From positions 1 through 64,000 of the forward strand of contig JAFDVQ010000013.1 of assembly GCA_018268915.1 (NCBI GenBank): DNA of 64,000 bases, given 5' to 3'. The stretch is from Acidobacteriota bacterium (GTDB taxonomy: Bacteria > Acidobacteriota > Terriglobia > Terriglobales > Acidobacteriaceae). This document shows positions 1 through 7,206 of this stretch, in pieces; positions within the stretch are counted from its first letter, which is position 1, and each line of letters begins with the position of its first letter. Position numbers and translations under genes: made by a program. A model generated the notes under the pieces. It saw only the letters and a list, made by a program, of their open reading frames with translations. It was not told the DNA's origin and made no database searches.

Positions 1-121
1 AGCCGGAGCGCTTGAGCCGGGCGGTGTTGCCCTGGCGGAGCGAAGTTCGTTCGTAGGCCCACTGTTTGAGCCGCATGATTGCCATGACTTGATCAGACGG
101 GATTGGCGCGATACCAGGCAT
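1..121 (-). CDS. unrecognised element gene, 3' part cut by window edge
   Basis: My translation from the ATG at 121 gives about 40 residues without a stop before the window edge. They include an amphipathic, helix-like stretch rich in Arg, Lys and Gln (around QVMAIMRLKQWAYERTS). The start overlaps the end of the preceding small gene by some 29 bases, if that gene is restored by a frameshift. There is no recognisable domain in the visible part. It is supported only by residue composition and by the element's gene order, so the call is tentative. Confidence 0.3.
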   Translation of the reverse strand, partial: MPGIAPIPSDQVMAIMRLKQWAYERTSLRQGNTARLKRSG

Positions 122-345
122 TGTCTTTTTTCCGGGTCGTACTCGTTGAGTTCGGTTACGGCCTCCTGCATTTGTTCGAGCGGCCAGCCGATGGCCTCAG
201 AGATGGCGCGAAGAATTGCGTCCTGATCGCTGATGGGGGGCGGGGACGGCTGGGGATCTTTAAGCCACGCGAGGGCTTCGGCGGCGGGGGTTTCTTCTCG
301 GGCGGGGGTGCGTTGGGCGGGGTCGGAGTCTTGGAGCGGGTGCAC
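93..345 (-). pseudogene. small element gene, apparently frameshifted at an A6 run
   Basis: From a GTG at 345 the leftward frame gives about 72 well-formed residues: a Pro-rich N-terminus, then an acidic amphipathic helix (AILRAISEAIGWPLEQMQEA). At the T6 run 126-131 (A6 on the coding strand) the frame becomes poor and stays open to the window edge. Skipping one base gives a sensible ending, DNAWYRANPV, and a TGA at 93-95. That would restore the tight overlap with the next gene. No family is recognised. It could be a real indel, a sequencing error in a homopolymer, or simply a gene that continues in the original frame. Confidence 0.3.
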
Positions 346-377
346 TAGGAAGAATACTACATAGGGAGACCTTGGCT

Positions 378-1160
378 CTAAGCGGGCTTAAGAATCCCGA
401 TACTTTCGAGACCCGCTTGCAGATTGCCAATGTCTGAGCTTGGAACTGAAACGTCTGCTATTTCGCTGAGGATCGACTTGCTCGACGGGCTCGCCTCTGT
501 GGAGTCGTAGACCACTCCGACCTGTGTCCTTTCATTGACCTGCCGAATATCGAATGACTTAAAAGCCCACGCCTCCGCGGCCATGCGGCTTGGGTTACTC
601 ATGACGGATAGGGCAAGGCCCGGGACTCCATTGGGTGGGAAATAAAAATCGATGACGTGGTTCTCCAGCTTACCTCGCAGGGTGTGCTTGCGCTGATATG
701 GGACTTGCTTCGATTGGAGGAAAGCGCTCACGAGGTTGAAAATTTCGAGACTGCGCTGCGGAGCGGAACGCTGAACGAGATAGGCATCACCTATGCTCTT
801 CGCCGCTTCAATGAAGCGCTGAACCTGGCTGCCAAGGTCAGAGAGCGAAGATTCGGAGACGAGATGTTCATGAACTACCCGGATTCCAGCCGCTTTCGAG
901 ATCGTCTCAAGTCGCGAATTAAGCTTACTGGTTGCGGCGTAACCCGCTTTTCGCAACTCCTCCAGCACCTTGGCTCCATCTGAAATCACGAAGCGGTCTG
1001 GGGTGAGTCGCGTCACTGTGACTTCGACGCGGTGATAGCCCGAAAAATGGACAGGAAAGGAAAGGACGACATTGTCAGCGTCGATGATCTCAGCCTCGAT
1101 GTCCTTTTCGTAGAAAGAAAGGAACCGGCTCAGTACCATCTTTTGCAGTTCGCTGCTCAT
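378..1160 (-). CDS. DUF1828/DUF1829-like protein, element cargo
   Basis: 260 aa, soluble, no signal peptide or membrane segment. Residues about 30-80 (FSGYHRVEVTVTRL, then DRFVISDGAKVL) resemble the N-terminal DUF1828 domain. Residues about 160-220 (ENHVIDFYFPP, LALSVMSNPS, AEAWAFKSFDI) resemble the DUF1829 C-terminal domain, whose alternating beta/alpha pattern recalls nuclease-like folds. The assignment is from memory of the families, which are often annotated as putative prophage proteins of unknown function. The ATG overlaps the upstream gene's stop by four bases (ATGA), so the two are translationally coupled. A defence or toxin-antitoxin role is possible because the pair is integrase-linked, but the sequence itself shows no catalytic motif. 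Confidence 0.55.
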   Translation of the reverse strand: MSSELQKMVLSRFLSFYEKDIEAEIIDADNVVLSFPVHFSGYHRVEVTVTRLTPDRFVISDGAKVLEELRKAGYAATSKLNSRLETISKAAGIRVVHEHLVSESSLSDLGSQVQRFIEAAKSIGDAYLVQRSAPQRSLEIFNLVSAFLQSKQVPYQRKHTLRGKLENHVIDFYFPPNGVPGLALSVMSNPSRMAAEAWAFKSFDIRQVNERTQVGVVYDSTEASPSSKSILSEIADVSVPSSDIGNLQAGLESIGILKPA

Positions 1161-1639
1161 ACAAATAACCTCAACGATCCATCGAGCCCTTGGATATTCC
1201 AGTGTTCACAGCTCCATTCCAACAGCGCAGCAAGATTGGAATTTTTCGGCTGCTCACGAGGTTCGCGAATTGCGTCGCCTCCATCAGCCTCTGTCCAGTA
1301 ATGCTCGTGCCAACCTCTAATCACCTCGCCTGTTGGAATGCCATTTCGTATTACCTCATGTTTGATGGTCCAGTCGAGTCCACGGATCCGCCAATTGAAC
1401 CAAAGGAGTGACACGGATGGACGCTGGGTCGAAGGAACACCATCCAGAGTTCGTTGGGGTACTTTTCCTTCGAAAAGTAAGCTTAAATCCTTACCCGGCG
1501 AATCCGCGCGGTGGAGCGCGATCCTCAATGGAAAAGTAACGTCTCGCCGCACCTCTGCCCTACTCACAGTGCGTCCTGCAACCTTTAGCACCTGGACGAG
1601 TTCATCTACTTGGTAGGGTGTGAATTTGGGCCTTTGCAT
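1157..1639 (-). CDS. unrecognised 160 aa protein, first gene of the cargo pair
   Basis: I do not recognise the family. The protein is soluble. Residues 1-30 look like a DNA-binding or helical segment (YQVDELVQVLKVAGRTVSR). The middle is beta-rich with several aromatic residues (VSLLWFNWRIRGLDWTI, GWHEHYW) and the C-terminus contains WSCEHWNIQ. It is the first gene of a two-gene unit with the DUF1828-like gene, overlapping it by four bases. A TATAAT box ends 13 bases before its ATG, so the pair is probably transcribed independently of the integrase genes, with an almost leaderless mRNA. The fixed pairing suggests the two products act together. The function is unknown. Confidence 0.6.
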   Translation of the reverse strand: MQRPKFTPYQVDELVQVLKVAGRTVSRAEVRRDVTFPLRIALHRADSPGKDLSLLFEGKVPQRTLDGVPSTQRPSVSLLWFNWRIRGLDWTIKHEVIRNGIPTGEVIRGWHEHYWTEADGGDAIREPREQPKNSNLAALLEWSCEHWNIQGLDGSLRLFV

Positions 1640-1652
1640 CTGGAAACCGCTG

Positions 1653-1658
1653 ATTATA
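1653..1658 (-). promoter_or_regulatory. -10 box (TATAAT) of the two-gene cassette
   Basis: The coding strand reads TATAAT, ending 13 bases upstream of the ATG at 1639. No convincing -35 hexamer lies 16-18 bases upstream; a TTGCAC is present but only 11 bases away. With normal spacing the transcript would begin about six bases before the start codon, giving a nearly leaderless message. Moderate confidence, because one hexamer alone can occur by chance. Confidence 0.4.
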
Positions 1659-1701
1659 GGTCACTCAGCGTGCAACTGCTATGCCCATCTTGTGGTATGG
1701 A

Positions 1702-1720
1702 GGTGCGGGGAAGTCGCACC
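1702..1720. terminator. short hairpin after the 85 aa element gene
   Basis: Inverted repeat GGTGCG/CGCACC with a 7-base loop, about five bases past the stop of the leftward gene ending at 1726. There is no T-run. It could separate the integrase transcript from the cassette promoter downstream. Weak on its own. Confidence 0.25.
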
Positions 1721-1725
1721 GTGAT

Positions 1726-1983
1726 TTAGGAGTTCGGGCAGGCGGTGAGAATGCGGCTGGCTATGGCTCGTGCTTCCTCCCACATCTGGCCTTCGTCCTG
1801 CTCGGTAGCTACGTCCCACAAATCCATGGCTGCGAGATGAAGGACAGCGGCGAGTTTGGCGGCCGGCGCGGGCTGGCGCACCAGAGGGCCGGGCACCAGT
1901 CGGCGCTGTTCGGCGAGGGCGTGTTGGACTCGGGCGCATACTTCGGCGGCGGAGGGAGGCTGCTGGGTGGGGGTGGGGGTCAC
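1726..1983 (-). CDS. small unrecognised element protein (85 aa)
   Basis: I choose the GTG at 1983, because it overlaps the upstream stop codon (GTGA) exactly as the other genes of this block do. A longer frame reaching further right is only a shadow of the neighbour. The product begins with a Thr/Pro/Gln-rich stretch (about residues 2-10), followed by two or three Ala-rich helices (KLAAVLHLAAMDLWD, MWEEARAIASRILT). No family is recognised. The Pro-rich start plus helical body resembles the other small gene at 93-345, so both may be accessory proteins of the same element type. Confidence 0.45.
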   Translation of the reverse strand: MTPTPTQQPPSAAEVCARVQHALAEQRRLVPGPLVRQPAPAAKLAAVLHLAAMDLWDVATEQDEGQMWEEARAIASRILTACPNS

Positions 1984-2333
1984 TTCTTCTTTCCTTTCGC
2001 TTTGAGGGTGCTCATGGCAACTTGCGCGGCGTAGAGGAGTTGCGAGCCGTCGCGCCCGTCGAAGACTTCGAGGGCGATGCCCTGGGCGATGCAGGCAATG
2101 GCGGCGCGGATGGCGTTTAGAGACTCCATGCGCGGCATGGCGAGCTTGTACGCAACCGACGCCATGCGGAGCGCTTTGGGCTGGGCGAGGCCTTTCTCCT
2201 TCGCGATGTTGTAGGCGTGGTGATATTCGTCCTGGCACTTGGCGACGGCGCGGGCGGCCATCGTCGTGCGATCGCGCGGCGGTTCGGCCTGGGCGTAGAG
2301 GATGAGAGGGCGAGCGAGGAGGGCGGTTCTCAT
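1980..2333 (-). CDS. small unrecognised element protein (up to 117 aa)
   Basis: The ATG at 2333 overlaps the integrase stop by four bases. A second in-frame ATG at 2261 would remove a poorly folded-looking 24-residue N-terminus and may be the real start. The core is helical (DEYHHAYNIAKEKGLAQPKAL, then LNAIRAAIACIAQGIALEVFDG) and ends in a Lys-rich tail. No domain is recognised. Coupling to the integrase suggests a role in element maintenance, such as an excision or accessory factor, but nothing in the sequence proves it. Confidence 0.5.
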   Translation of the reverse strand: MRTALLARPLILYAQAEPPRDRTTMAARAVAKCQDEYHHAYNIAKEKGLAQPKALRMASVAYKLAMPRMESLNAIRAAIACIAQGIALEVFDGRDGSQLLYAAQVAMSTLKAKGKKK

Positions 2334-3357
2334 GCGGGACGGTCCTTACTCCACACAAGGTGTGGTTTCTTGATGGCTTCTAGGGTCTGGGTGTCCACGG
2401 GATAGAGATCGTGGTCGAGGTACCAGATGGTCGATTGCAGAGAGCGATGGCCGAGCAGCGATTGCACGGTGCGGAGGTTGTTGGTGTAGCGAAGCGTGGC
2501 GACGGCTGCGGTGCGGCGGAGGTCGTGAGGCGTGATGCGCTTGATGATTCCTGCTTCGATGCGGAGCGCGGTGAATTCCCGAGCGATGATGGCTGCGTGA
2601 ACTTGCGCGTGTTTCATGTGGCGTCCGCGCGTACCGGCTTCGCACTGGCGAAGCTGAGTCACGAAGGGGAGCGGGTTGGAGAGATCGCAGGCGGCGATGA
2701 TCTCGCGCACTGCGGCGGTGGTGGCGAGAGTGACTCGCGCATCCTTCTTGGTGACAAAAGAGAGCGTCTGATTTTCTGGGTTGTAGTGCTCGGGCGCGAT
2801 CTTGGTTACGGTTCCGCTGCGGATGGCGAGGTCAGAGCACAAGGTGATAAAGGCGCGCATGCATGGCGTGGCGTGGGCGAGCATGGCCTCGATTTGCTCG
2901 CGGGTGGCGGTGACGTTGCGAGGACGCGCGGGGGTGAGCTTGGGCACGTAGCGATCAAGACGCGGTGCGCCGTGACTGTCCCACAGAAAGCGGAGAAGAC
3001 GACGCAGCACAATGGTGTGCGAGTTCTTGGTGGTGTGCGCGTATTGAGAGCCGGTTAGGCGTGACGCTACTTCAGTGACGTGCGCCTGGCGGAGCTGGGG
3101 CGGCGTGAGACTACCTGCAGCCGCGATGAGGGTTTTGATGGGAGTGATTTCGCTGCGGTTGTGGATGCGACACCCGTCGAGCTTGGCGCGGAGGATCTGG
3201 GTGATTGTTGGCCTCGCGCCATCCTTTTTGGGTGGGCGAGTTCCTTCTGGTCGGCTTCAAACTGGAGGGCAGCGGCTTTCGAGGTGAAAGACTTGCGGAG
3301 GCGACGACCAGATTTGTCGCGCCAGTCGGCGTAGTACTTGCCAGATTTTTCGTACAT
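2330..3357 (-). pseudogene. int: tyrosine recombinase/integrase split by a -1 frameshift
   Basis: The N-terminal third reads from the ATG at 3357 to the A5 run on the coding strand at 3225-3229. The rest is in the -1 frame to the stop at 2330. Joined, it is a 342 aa phage-type integrase: an N-terminal arm-binding-like segment (KSGKYYADWRDKSGR), a SAM-like core-binding domain (about residues 50-130) and a complete catalytic domain. The catalytic set is present: Arg in LAIRSG (about 180), Lys in VTKKD (about 204), HDLRR (278-281), LLGHRS (304) and Tyr in TIWYL (313). The slip site (CCA AAA AGG) is not a canonical X-XXY-YYZ heptamer. A sequencing error or a recent inactivating indel is therefore likelier than programmed frameshifting, though the intact active site favours a functional or very recently broken gene. 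Confidence 0.8.
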
Positions 3358-3371
3358 TGTGGGTGTCCCCG

Positions 3372-3401
3372 AATCGAATGTTAGGCCTTGCGCATCCGAT
3401 T
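3372..3401. repeat. imperfect inverted repeat upstream of the integrase
   Basis: AATCGAATG at 3372-3380 and CATCCGATT at 3393-3401 form 9-base arms with one mismatch around a 12-base spacer, 15 bases upstream of the integrase start. Such a repeat could be the core attachment site arms or an integrase operator. The position fits, but the repeat is short. Confidence 0.3.
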
Positions 3402-3497
3402 AGGTGGTAACCCGTGGACACTTGGCGTACTCACGGATCATCGCAACTGAAGCGGGTTTGCGCTGTGATGGACACTACGTCAAGTACTTGAGAAAAT

Positions 3498-4961
3498 GTG
3501 GATGTGAAAGAAACTGCACAATTTGCCCGCTGGCTGGCGCTGGGGTCGTTGTTCCTTGCACCAGCGGCGAGTATCGTTGCGCAGAATTCCGGCTCGACTC
3601 AGAACCCTAGTTCGACCTCCAACCCGTTCTACGGCAGTGTCACTGTTCACACGATCAGCGATGAGCCGCTGAAGCTCTCGCTGGATGATGCGATCCATCG
3701 CGGCTTCGAGAACAACCTTGGACTCAAAGAAGCCGAGAGCGGCGAGAAGCTGTTCAAAGGCGAAAAGAACATTGCGCTTCAGCAGTTCCTGCCGACGATC
3801 AACCTGAGCGGCGGCACGGGCGTATTTCAGCACAACCTGGCAGCGCAGGGGTTCGGACCAAGCACTCTGGCGCAGTTCGGAGGGCTCTTCCCGGGTGGGC
3901 CTCCCGCAGGTCTCTCGCTCATCACGAAAGATGATTTGACCCAGGGACAACTGTCGCTCAGGCAGACGTTGTTCTCCGGCGTTGTGATTGCCGGGTGGAA
4001 GGCGGCGGGAGCGGCGGCACGTTCGGCATACTTTGCCAAGATGTCTGCGCGTGGCGAAGTGGTGCAGCAGGTCGCCACTGCCTATCTGCGTTGCATTGCC
4101 GACGCGAGCGAGGTAGACAACGCCACGGCCTTGGTGAAGGCCGATCAGGTTCAGTATGACCATGCGCGCGCAGCACATGAAGCTGGTACCGCTGCCAATC
4201 TGGACGAGTTGCGACCAAAGGTTCAGTTGCAGTCGCAGCAGCAATCGCTCATTGCCGCACAGAACACGCTTGAGAAGGATCTCATCCTGCTCAAACGCGA
4301 GATCGGCATCGATCCTGGACAGAAGATTATCCTCACTGATCCCGCTCCGTACGCTGACCTTGCGGACCAGACACCGGCTGAAGTTCGAGCCGTTGCTTAC
4401 AAGAGCCGACAGGACTATCAGAATCTGCGTAACCAGATCATCGAGCTTCGTGCTGCACACGCCGCATATCGAGCACAGCGGCTTCCCAGCCTGAGCTTCA
4501 GCGGAAATTACGGCATCGACAAGGTGAACGGAAGCCCGAGTCACGATGTATTCTCTGCCGTTGGAACGCTCAGTATTCCCATCTTTCGTGAGGCGAATAT
4601 CCGCGGCGAGTCCGACGCGGCGGCCGCGCAGCTAGCCGCAGCCAATGCCCAGTACGACGATCTTCGCTCGAAGATCGATCAGCAGGTGCGCTCTGCTCTG
4701 CTCGATGCGGACGCTGAGAAAAAGCTTGTAGAAGTATCGAGGTCGAATGTCGATCTGGCAACACAGGCAATGAACGACGAGACCGATCGCGTGAATGCCG
4801 GTGTGGATGACACGCTTCCGCTGGTGACAGCCCAGGCATCGCTTGCTACTGCGCAGAGCAGCTACGTCCAGAGCCTATATCGCTACAACCTCGCGAAGCT
4901 GGCACTGGCGCGCGCGGCTGGCGTCATCGAGCTGCAGTACCGAGCCTACCTCGGCAAGTAG
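3498..4961 (+). CDS. TolC-family outer-membrane efflux protein
   Basis: 487 aa from a GTG start. It has an N-terminal signal peptide (hydrophobic ALGSLFLAP, cleavage near SIVAQ) without a lipobox cysteine. Two outer-membrane-efflux repeats follow, each with long heptad helices (ARAAHEAGTAANLDEL; RVNAGVDDTLPLVTAQASL). Length and the conserved 'AG..' turns before the helices match TolC/OEP proteins, which trimerise as the outer-membrane duct of RND or type I exporters. There is no adaptor or pump gene beside it in the window. The integrative element sits directly upstream, so it is either an orphan or its partners lie beyond the element. Confidence 0.85.
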   Translation: MDVKETAQFARWLALGSLFLAPAASIVAQNSGSTQNPSSTSNPFYGSVTVHTISDEPLKLSLDDAIHRGFENNLGLKEAESGEKLFKGEKNIALQQFLPTINLSGGTGVFQHNLAAQGFGPSTLAQFGGLFPGGPPAGLSLITKDDLTQGQLSLRQTLFSGVVIAGWKAAGAAARSAYFAKMSARGEVVQQVATAYLRCIADASEVDNATALVKADQVQYDHARAAHEAGTAANLDELRPKVQLQSQQQSLIAAQNTLEKDLILLKREIGIDPGQKIILTDPAPYADLADQTPAEVRAVAYKSRQDYQNLRNQIIELRAAHAAYRAQRLPSLSFSGNYGIDKVNGSPSHDVFSAVGTLSIPIFREANIRGESDAAAAQLAAANAQYDDLRSKIDQQVRSALLDADAEKKLVEVSRSNVDLATQAMNDETDRVNAGVDDTLPLVTAQASLATAQSSYVQSLYRYNLAKLALARAAGVIELQYRAYLGK

Positions 4962-5058
4962 TTACCGCTTCATCTTGAGACTCCGAGCAAATTCCTCGCC
5001 TGCTAATCTTCTCTCGCGGTCAACCGACTAATGTAGAAGGAGCAGAGGACTTCCCCGT

Positions 5059-5856
5059 ATGCCTTCGAAACTTCAGATTGAATACCTTGTTGAGCCGGAT
5101 TCTTCGGCGCTTGCCCGTCGTGCGGCGGAACAGTTTGTTGCGGTAGCAGAGCAGGCCGCCGCCAAGCGCGGTCGCGCACGAATCGCGATCAGCGGTGGCT
5201 CGACGCCCAAGGCAGCATTTCAATTGCTTGCTGATCCGGGCCAGCCCTTTTTTAAGAAGATGCCCTGGGACAAGCTCGACCTCTACTGGGTCGATGAGCG
5301 GACGGTTCCGCCGGATAACTCCGAGAGCAACTACCATATGACCCGCGAGGCGATGCTCGATCGCGTCCCGCTAAAGCCAGAGCAGATTCATCGCATGGAG
5401 GGTGAGTTGGAACCCGAGGTCGCGGCTTCGCGGTATGAGTCGCAGCTAAGGAATACCTTCAGACTGGAAGGCGCGGAGACGCCTCGCTTCGACCTCGTCC
5501 AGCTTGGCATGGGCGATGACGGGCATACGGCATCACTCTTCCCCCACACAGCGGCAATTCATGAGATGGGCCGGCTGGTGACCGCCAATCAGGTTCCTCA
5601 AAAGGACACGTGGCGCATCACACTGACGTGGCCGGTCATTAATCAGGCCAGTTCGGTTTTTTTCCTTATTGGCGGCGCTAACAAGGCCGAGCTTGTTAAA
5701 GAAGTCTTTACGGGGCAACGCGATCCGGAGCGGCTGCCCAGCCAGCTGATCTGGCCCTCAGGCGGTATACTCACTCTCGTCCTGGATAGGGATGCCGCTG
5801 CGCTTTTGCCCGCGACAGACGGGAACGGCCGGGGAGTTGTTGAGAGGGAAAGATGA
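5059..5856 (+). CDS. pgl: 6-phosphogluconolactonase
   Basis: 265 aa, DevB/SOL family, which hydrolyses 6-phosphogluconolactone to 6-phosphogluconate in the oxidative pentose phosphate pathway. Visible signatures are ISGGSTPKAAF near residue 50, the DLYWVDERTVPPDNSESN block near 75-90 and GMGDDGHTASLFP near 150-165. Length is normal. A GAGGA stretch lies nine bases before the ATG. The stop overlaps the glucokinase start by four bases, so the two enzymes are coupled: glucokinase makes glucose-6-phosphate, and Pgl works two steps later. No glucose-6-phosphate dehydrogenase gene is visible in the window. Confidence 0.92.
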   Translation: MPSKLQIEYLVEPDSSALARRAAEQFVAVAEQAAAKRGRARIAISGGSTPKAAFQLLADPGQPFFKKMPWDKLDLYWVDERTVPPDNSESNYHMTREAMLDRVPLKPEQIHRMEGELEPEVAASRYESQLRNTFRLEGAETPRFDLVQLGMGDDGHTASLFPHTAAIHEMGRLVTANQVPQKDTWRITLTWPVINQASSVFFLIGGANKAELVKEVFTGQRDPERLPSQLIWPSGGILTLVLDRDAAALLPATDGNGRGVVERER

Positions 5857-6884
5857 TTTTGGCTGGTGATGTGGGTGGCACGAAGGTCCACCTGGCGCTG
5901 TATGACTTTACAGCAGGCAAGCTAAAACATACGCGCGACAAGCAGTTCCCAGCCAAGGAGTATTCCGGACTCGTCGACATCGTCCGCGAGTTTCTGGGCA
6001 CCGACAAGGTCAGCGCCGCCTGCTTCGGTGTCCCGGGGCCTGTCCGGGATGGCCGGCTCCGCCTGACCAACCTTCCGTGGACGTTGGACAGCCGCGAAAT
6101 CTCGCTGAACCTTCAGATCGACCACGTCTTCCTTATCAATGACCTCGAAGCAAACGGCTATGGCATTGCCGAACTTTCGTCGGAGCAGATCTATACGCTG
6201 AGCGAGGGTGACGCCAGCCAGATTGGCAATCGCGCGCTGATCGCGGCGGGTACTGGCCTCGGCGAGGGCATCCTGGCCTGGAACGGGCGCATTCACGTAC
6301 CGTACCCCTCCGAGGGCGGCCATACAGACTTCGGGCCGCGAAACGAAACACAGATCGAACTGCTGCGATTTCTTCAGCAGAAATACCACGGGCGCATCAG
6401 CTATGAGCGTGTGGTTAGTGGGATGGGGCTGACGAATATCTACGAGTTCCTTCGCGACGGCCAAGGGATGGAAGAACCAAGGTGGCTGGCCGAAAAAATC
6501 GCCGAGGCGCACGACCCAAACAGCGTGATCACCGAAAATGCTCTCTCTGTGAAAAGCGAGATCTGCACCAAGGCGCTGGACATGATGGTGTCGATCTACG
6601 GAGCTGAAGCCGGCAACCTGGCTCTCAAGGTGCTTTCCGTCGGCGGGCTTTATGTCGGCGGTGGTATTGCTCCCAAGATCCTCGAAAAACTGAAGGACGG
6701 AACATTTCTCAGGGCGTTTCAGGACAAGGGCCGCCTCAGCCAGCTGCTGATCAATATGCCCGTGCGCGTGATTCTGGAAAGCCGCGCCGCGCTGATGGGA
6801 GCGGCCGCTTATGCGGAAGCGCGTGCGGCGGAACTCAGCGGTGTTTCTCCAAGAGCGGCCTCGGTCGGGCACACAAGCCAATAG
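5853..6884 (+). CDS. glk: glucokinase
   Basis: 343 aa, bacterial glucokinase (Glk family, ASKHA fold), which phosphorylates glucose with ATP. The phosphate-1 motif AGDVGGTKVHLAL is at the N-terminus, FGVPGPVRDG near 55 and FLINDLEANGYGI near 93. AAGTGLGEGILAW near 130 and an HTDFGPRN block follow, with a C-terminal GGLYVGGGIAPKI adenosine motif. It is the second gene of the pgl-glk operon. Its TAG stop shares bases with the GTG of the next small gene (TAGTG). Confidence 0.92.
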   Translation: MILAGDVGGTKVHLALYDFTAGKLKHTRDKQFPAKEYSGLVDIVREFLGTDKVSAACFGVPGPVRDGRLRLTNLPWTLDSREISLNLQIDHVFLINDLEANGYGIAELSSEQIYTLSEGDASQIGNRALIAAGTGLGEGILAWNGRIHVPYPSEGGHTDFGPRNETQIELLRFLQQKYHGRISYERVVSGMGLTNIYEFLRDGQGMEEPRWLAEKIAEAHDPNSVITENALSVKSEICTKALDMMVSIYGAEAGNLALKVLSVGGLYVGGGIAPKILEKLKDGTFLRAFQDKGRLSQLLINMPVRVILESRAALMGAAAYAEARAAELSGVSPRAASVGHTSQ

Positions 6885-7189
6885 TGAATACGACGAGTCA
6901 CAAGATGAAGCAGCTCATTTGGAAGTGGGCACGACGTGTCGTTGTAACGCTGCTGGTGGCGTTCATCGTTTTATACTTCGGCGATCTGGCGGTTTACAAG
7001 ATGCGCGGGTCTCCCCAAGACCGTGTTCACGTGAACCAGACGCTCATCGTTCCGCTGAAAGGCAACAAGCAGGAGTACGACTACATCGGCGCGAGCGATG
7101 TTCCCTGTTCTGTTTCGATTTTTTCGCAGAACGGCGAAGATGCCTGCTGGCTGCTGCGCCGCAATCAGAACAAAGCCACCACGATGTAG
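6884..7189 (+). CDS. small membrane-anchored protein (101 aa)
   Basis: I do not recognise the family. From the GTG at 6884, which overlaps the glk stop, or from the ATG at 6905, the protein has a basic start (KQLIWKWARR). One transmembrane helix follows (VVVTLLVAFIVLYFGDLAV), then a short extracytoplasmic domain of about 60 residues with two Cys (DVPCSVSIF, DACWLL). Topology is N-in, C-out, with a possible disulfide. It is probably cotranscribed with pgl-glk, but no link to sugar metabolism is visible. Confidence 0.6.
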   Translation: MNTTSHKMKQLIWKWARRVVVTLLVAFIVLYFGDLAVYKMRGSPQDRVHVNQTLIVPLKGNKQEYDYIGASDVPCSVSIFSQNGEDACWLLRRNQNKATTM

Positions 7190-7206
7190 CTGACCGCGAG
7201 CAGATT

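Larger units (their letters stand above)
1..3357 (-). mobile_element. right end of an integrative element (left end outside window)
   Basis: A block of six or seven leftward genes starts with a tyrosine recombinase at its right edge, followed by small unrecognised genes and a DUF1828-like cassette. Gene sizes, tight ATGA/GTGA overlaps and the terminal integrase are typical of a prophage remnant, satellite or genomic island. The flanking chromosome (outer-membrane factor, pgl, glk) is housekeeping. The left end lies outside the window, so no direct repeat pair can be defined. No tRNA gene is visible at the right junction. The exact boundary between 3357 and 3497 is inferred. Confidence 0.6.

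Noticed and set aside
103..348. 81-codon rightward frame near the left edge
   Set aside because: Gly/Phe-rich composition and lack of a ribosome-binding site mark it as the shadow of the leftward small gene at 93-345.
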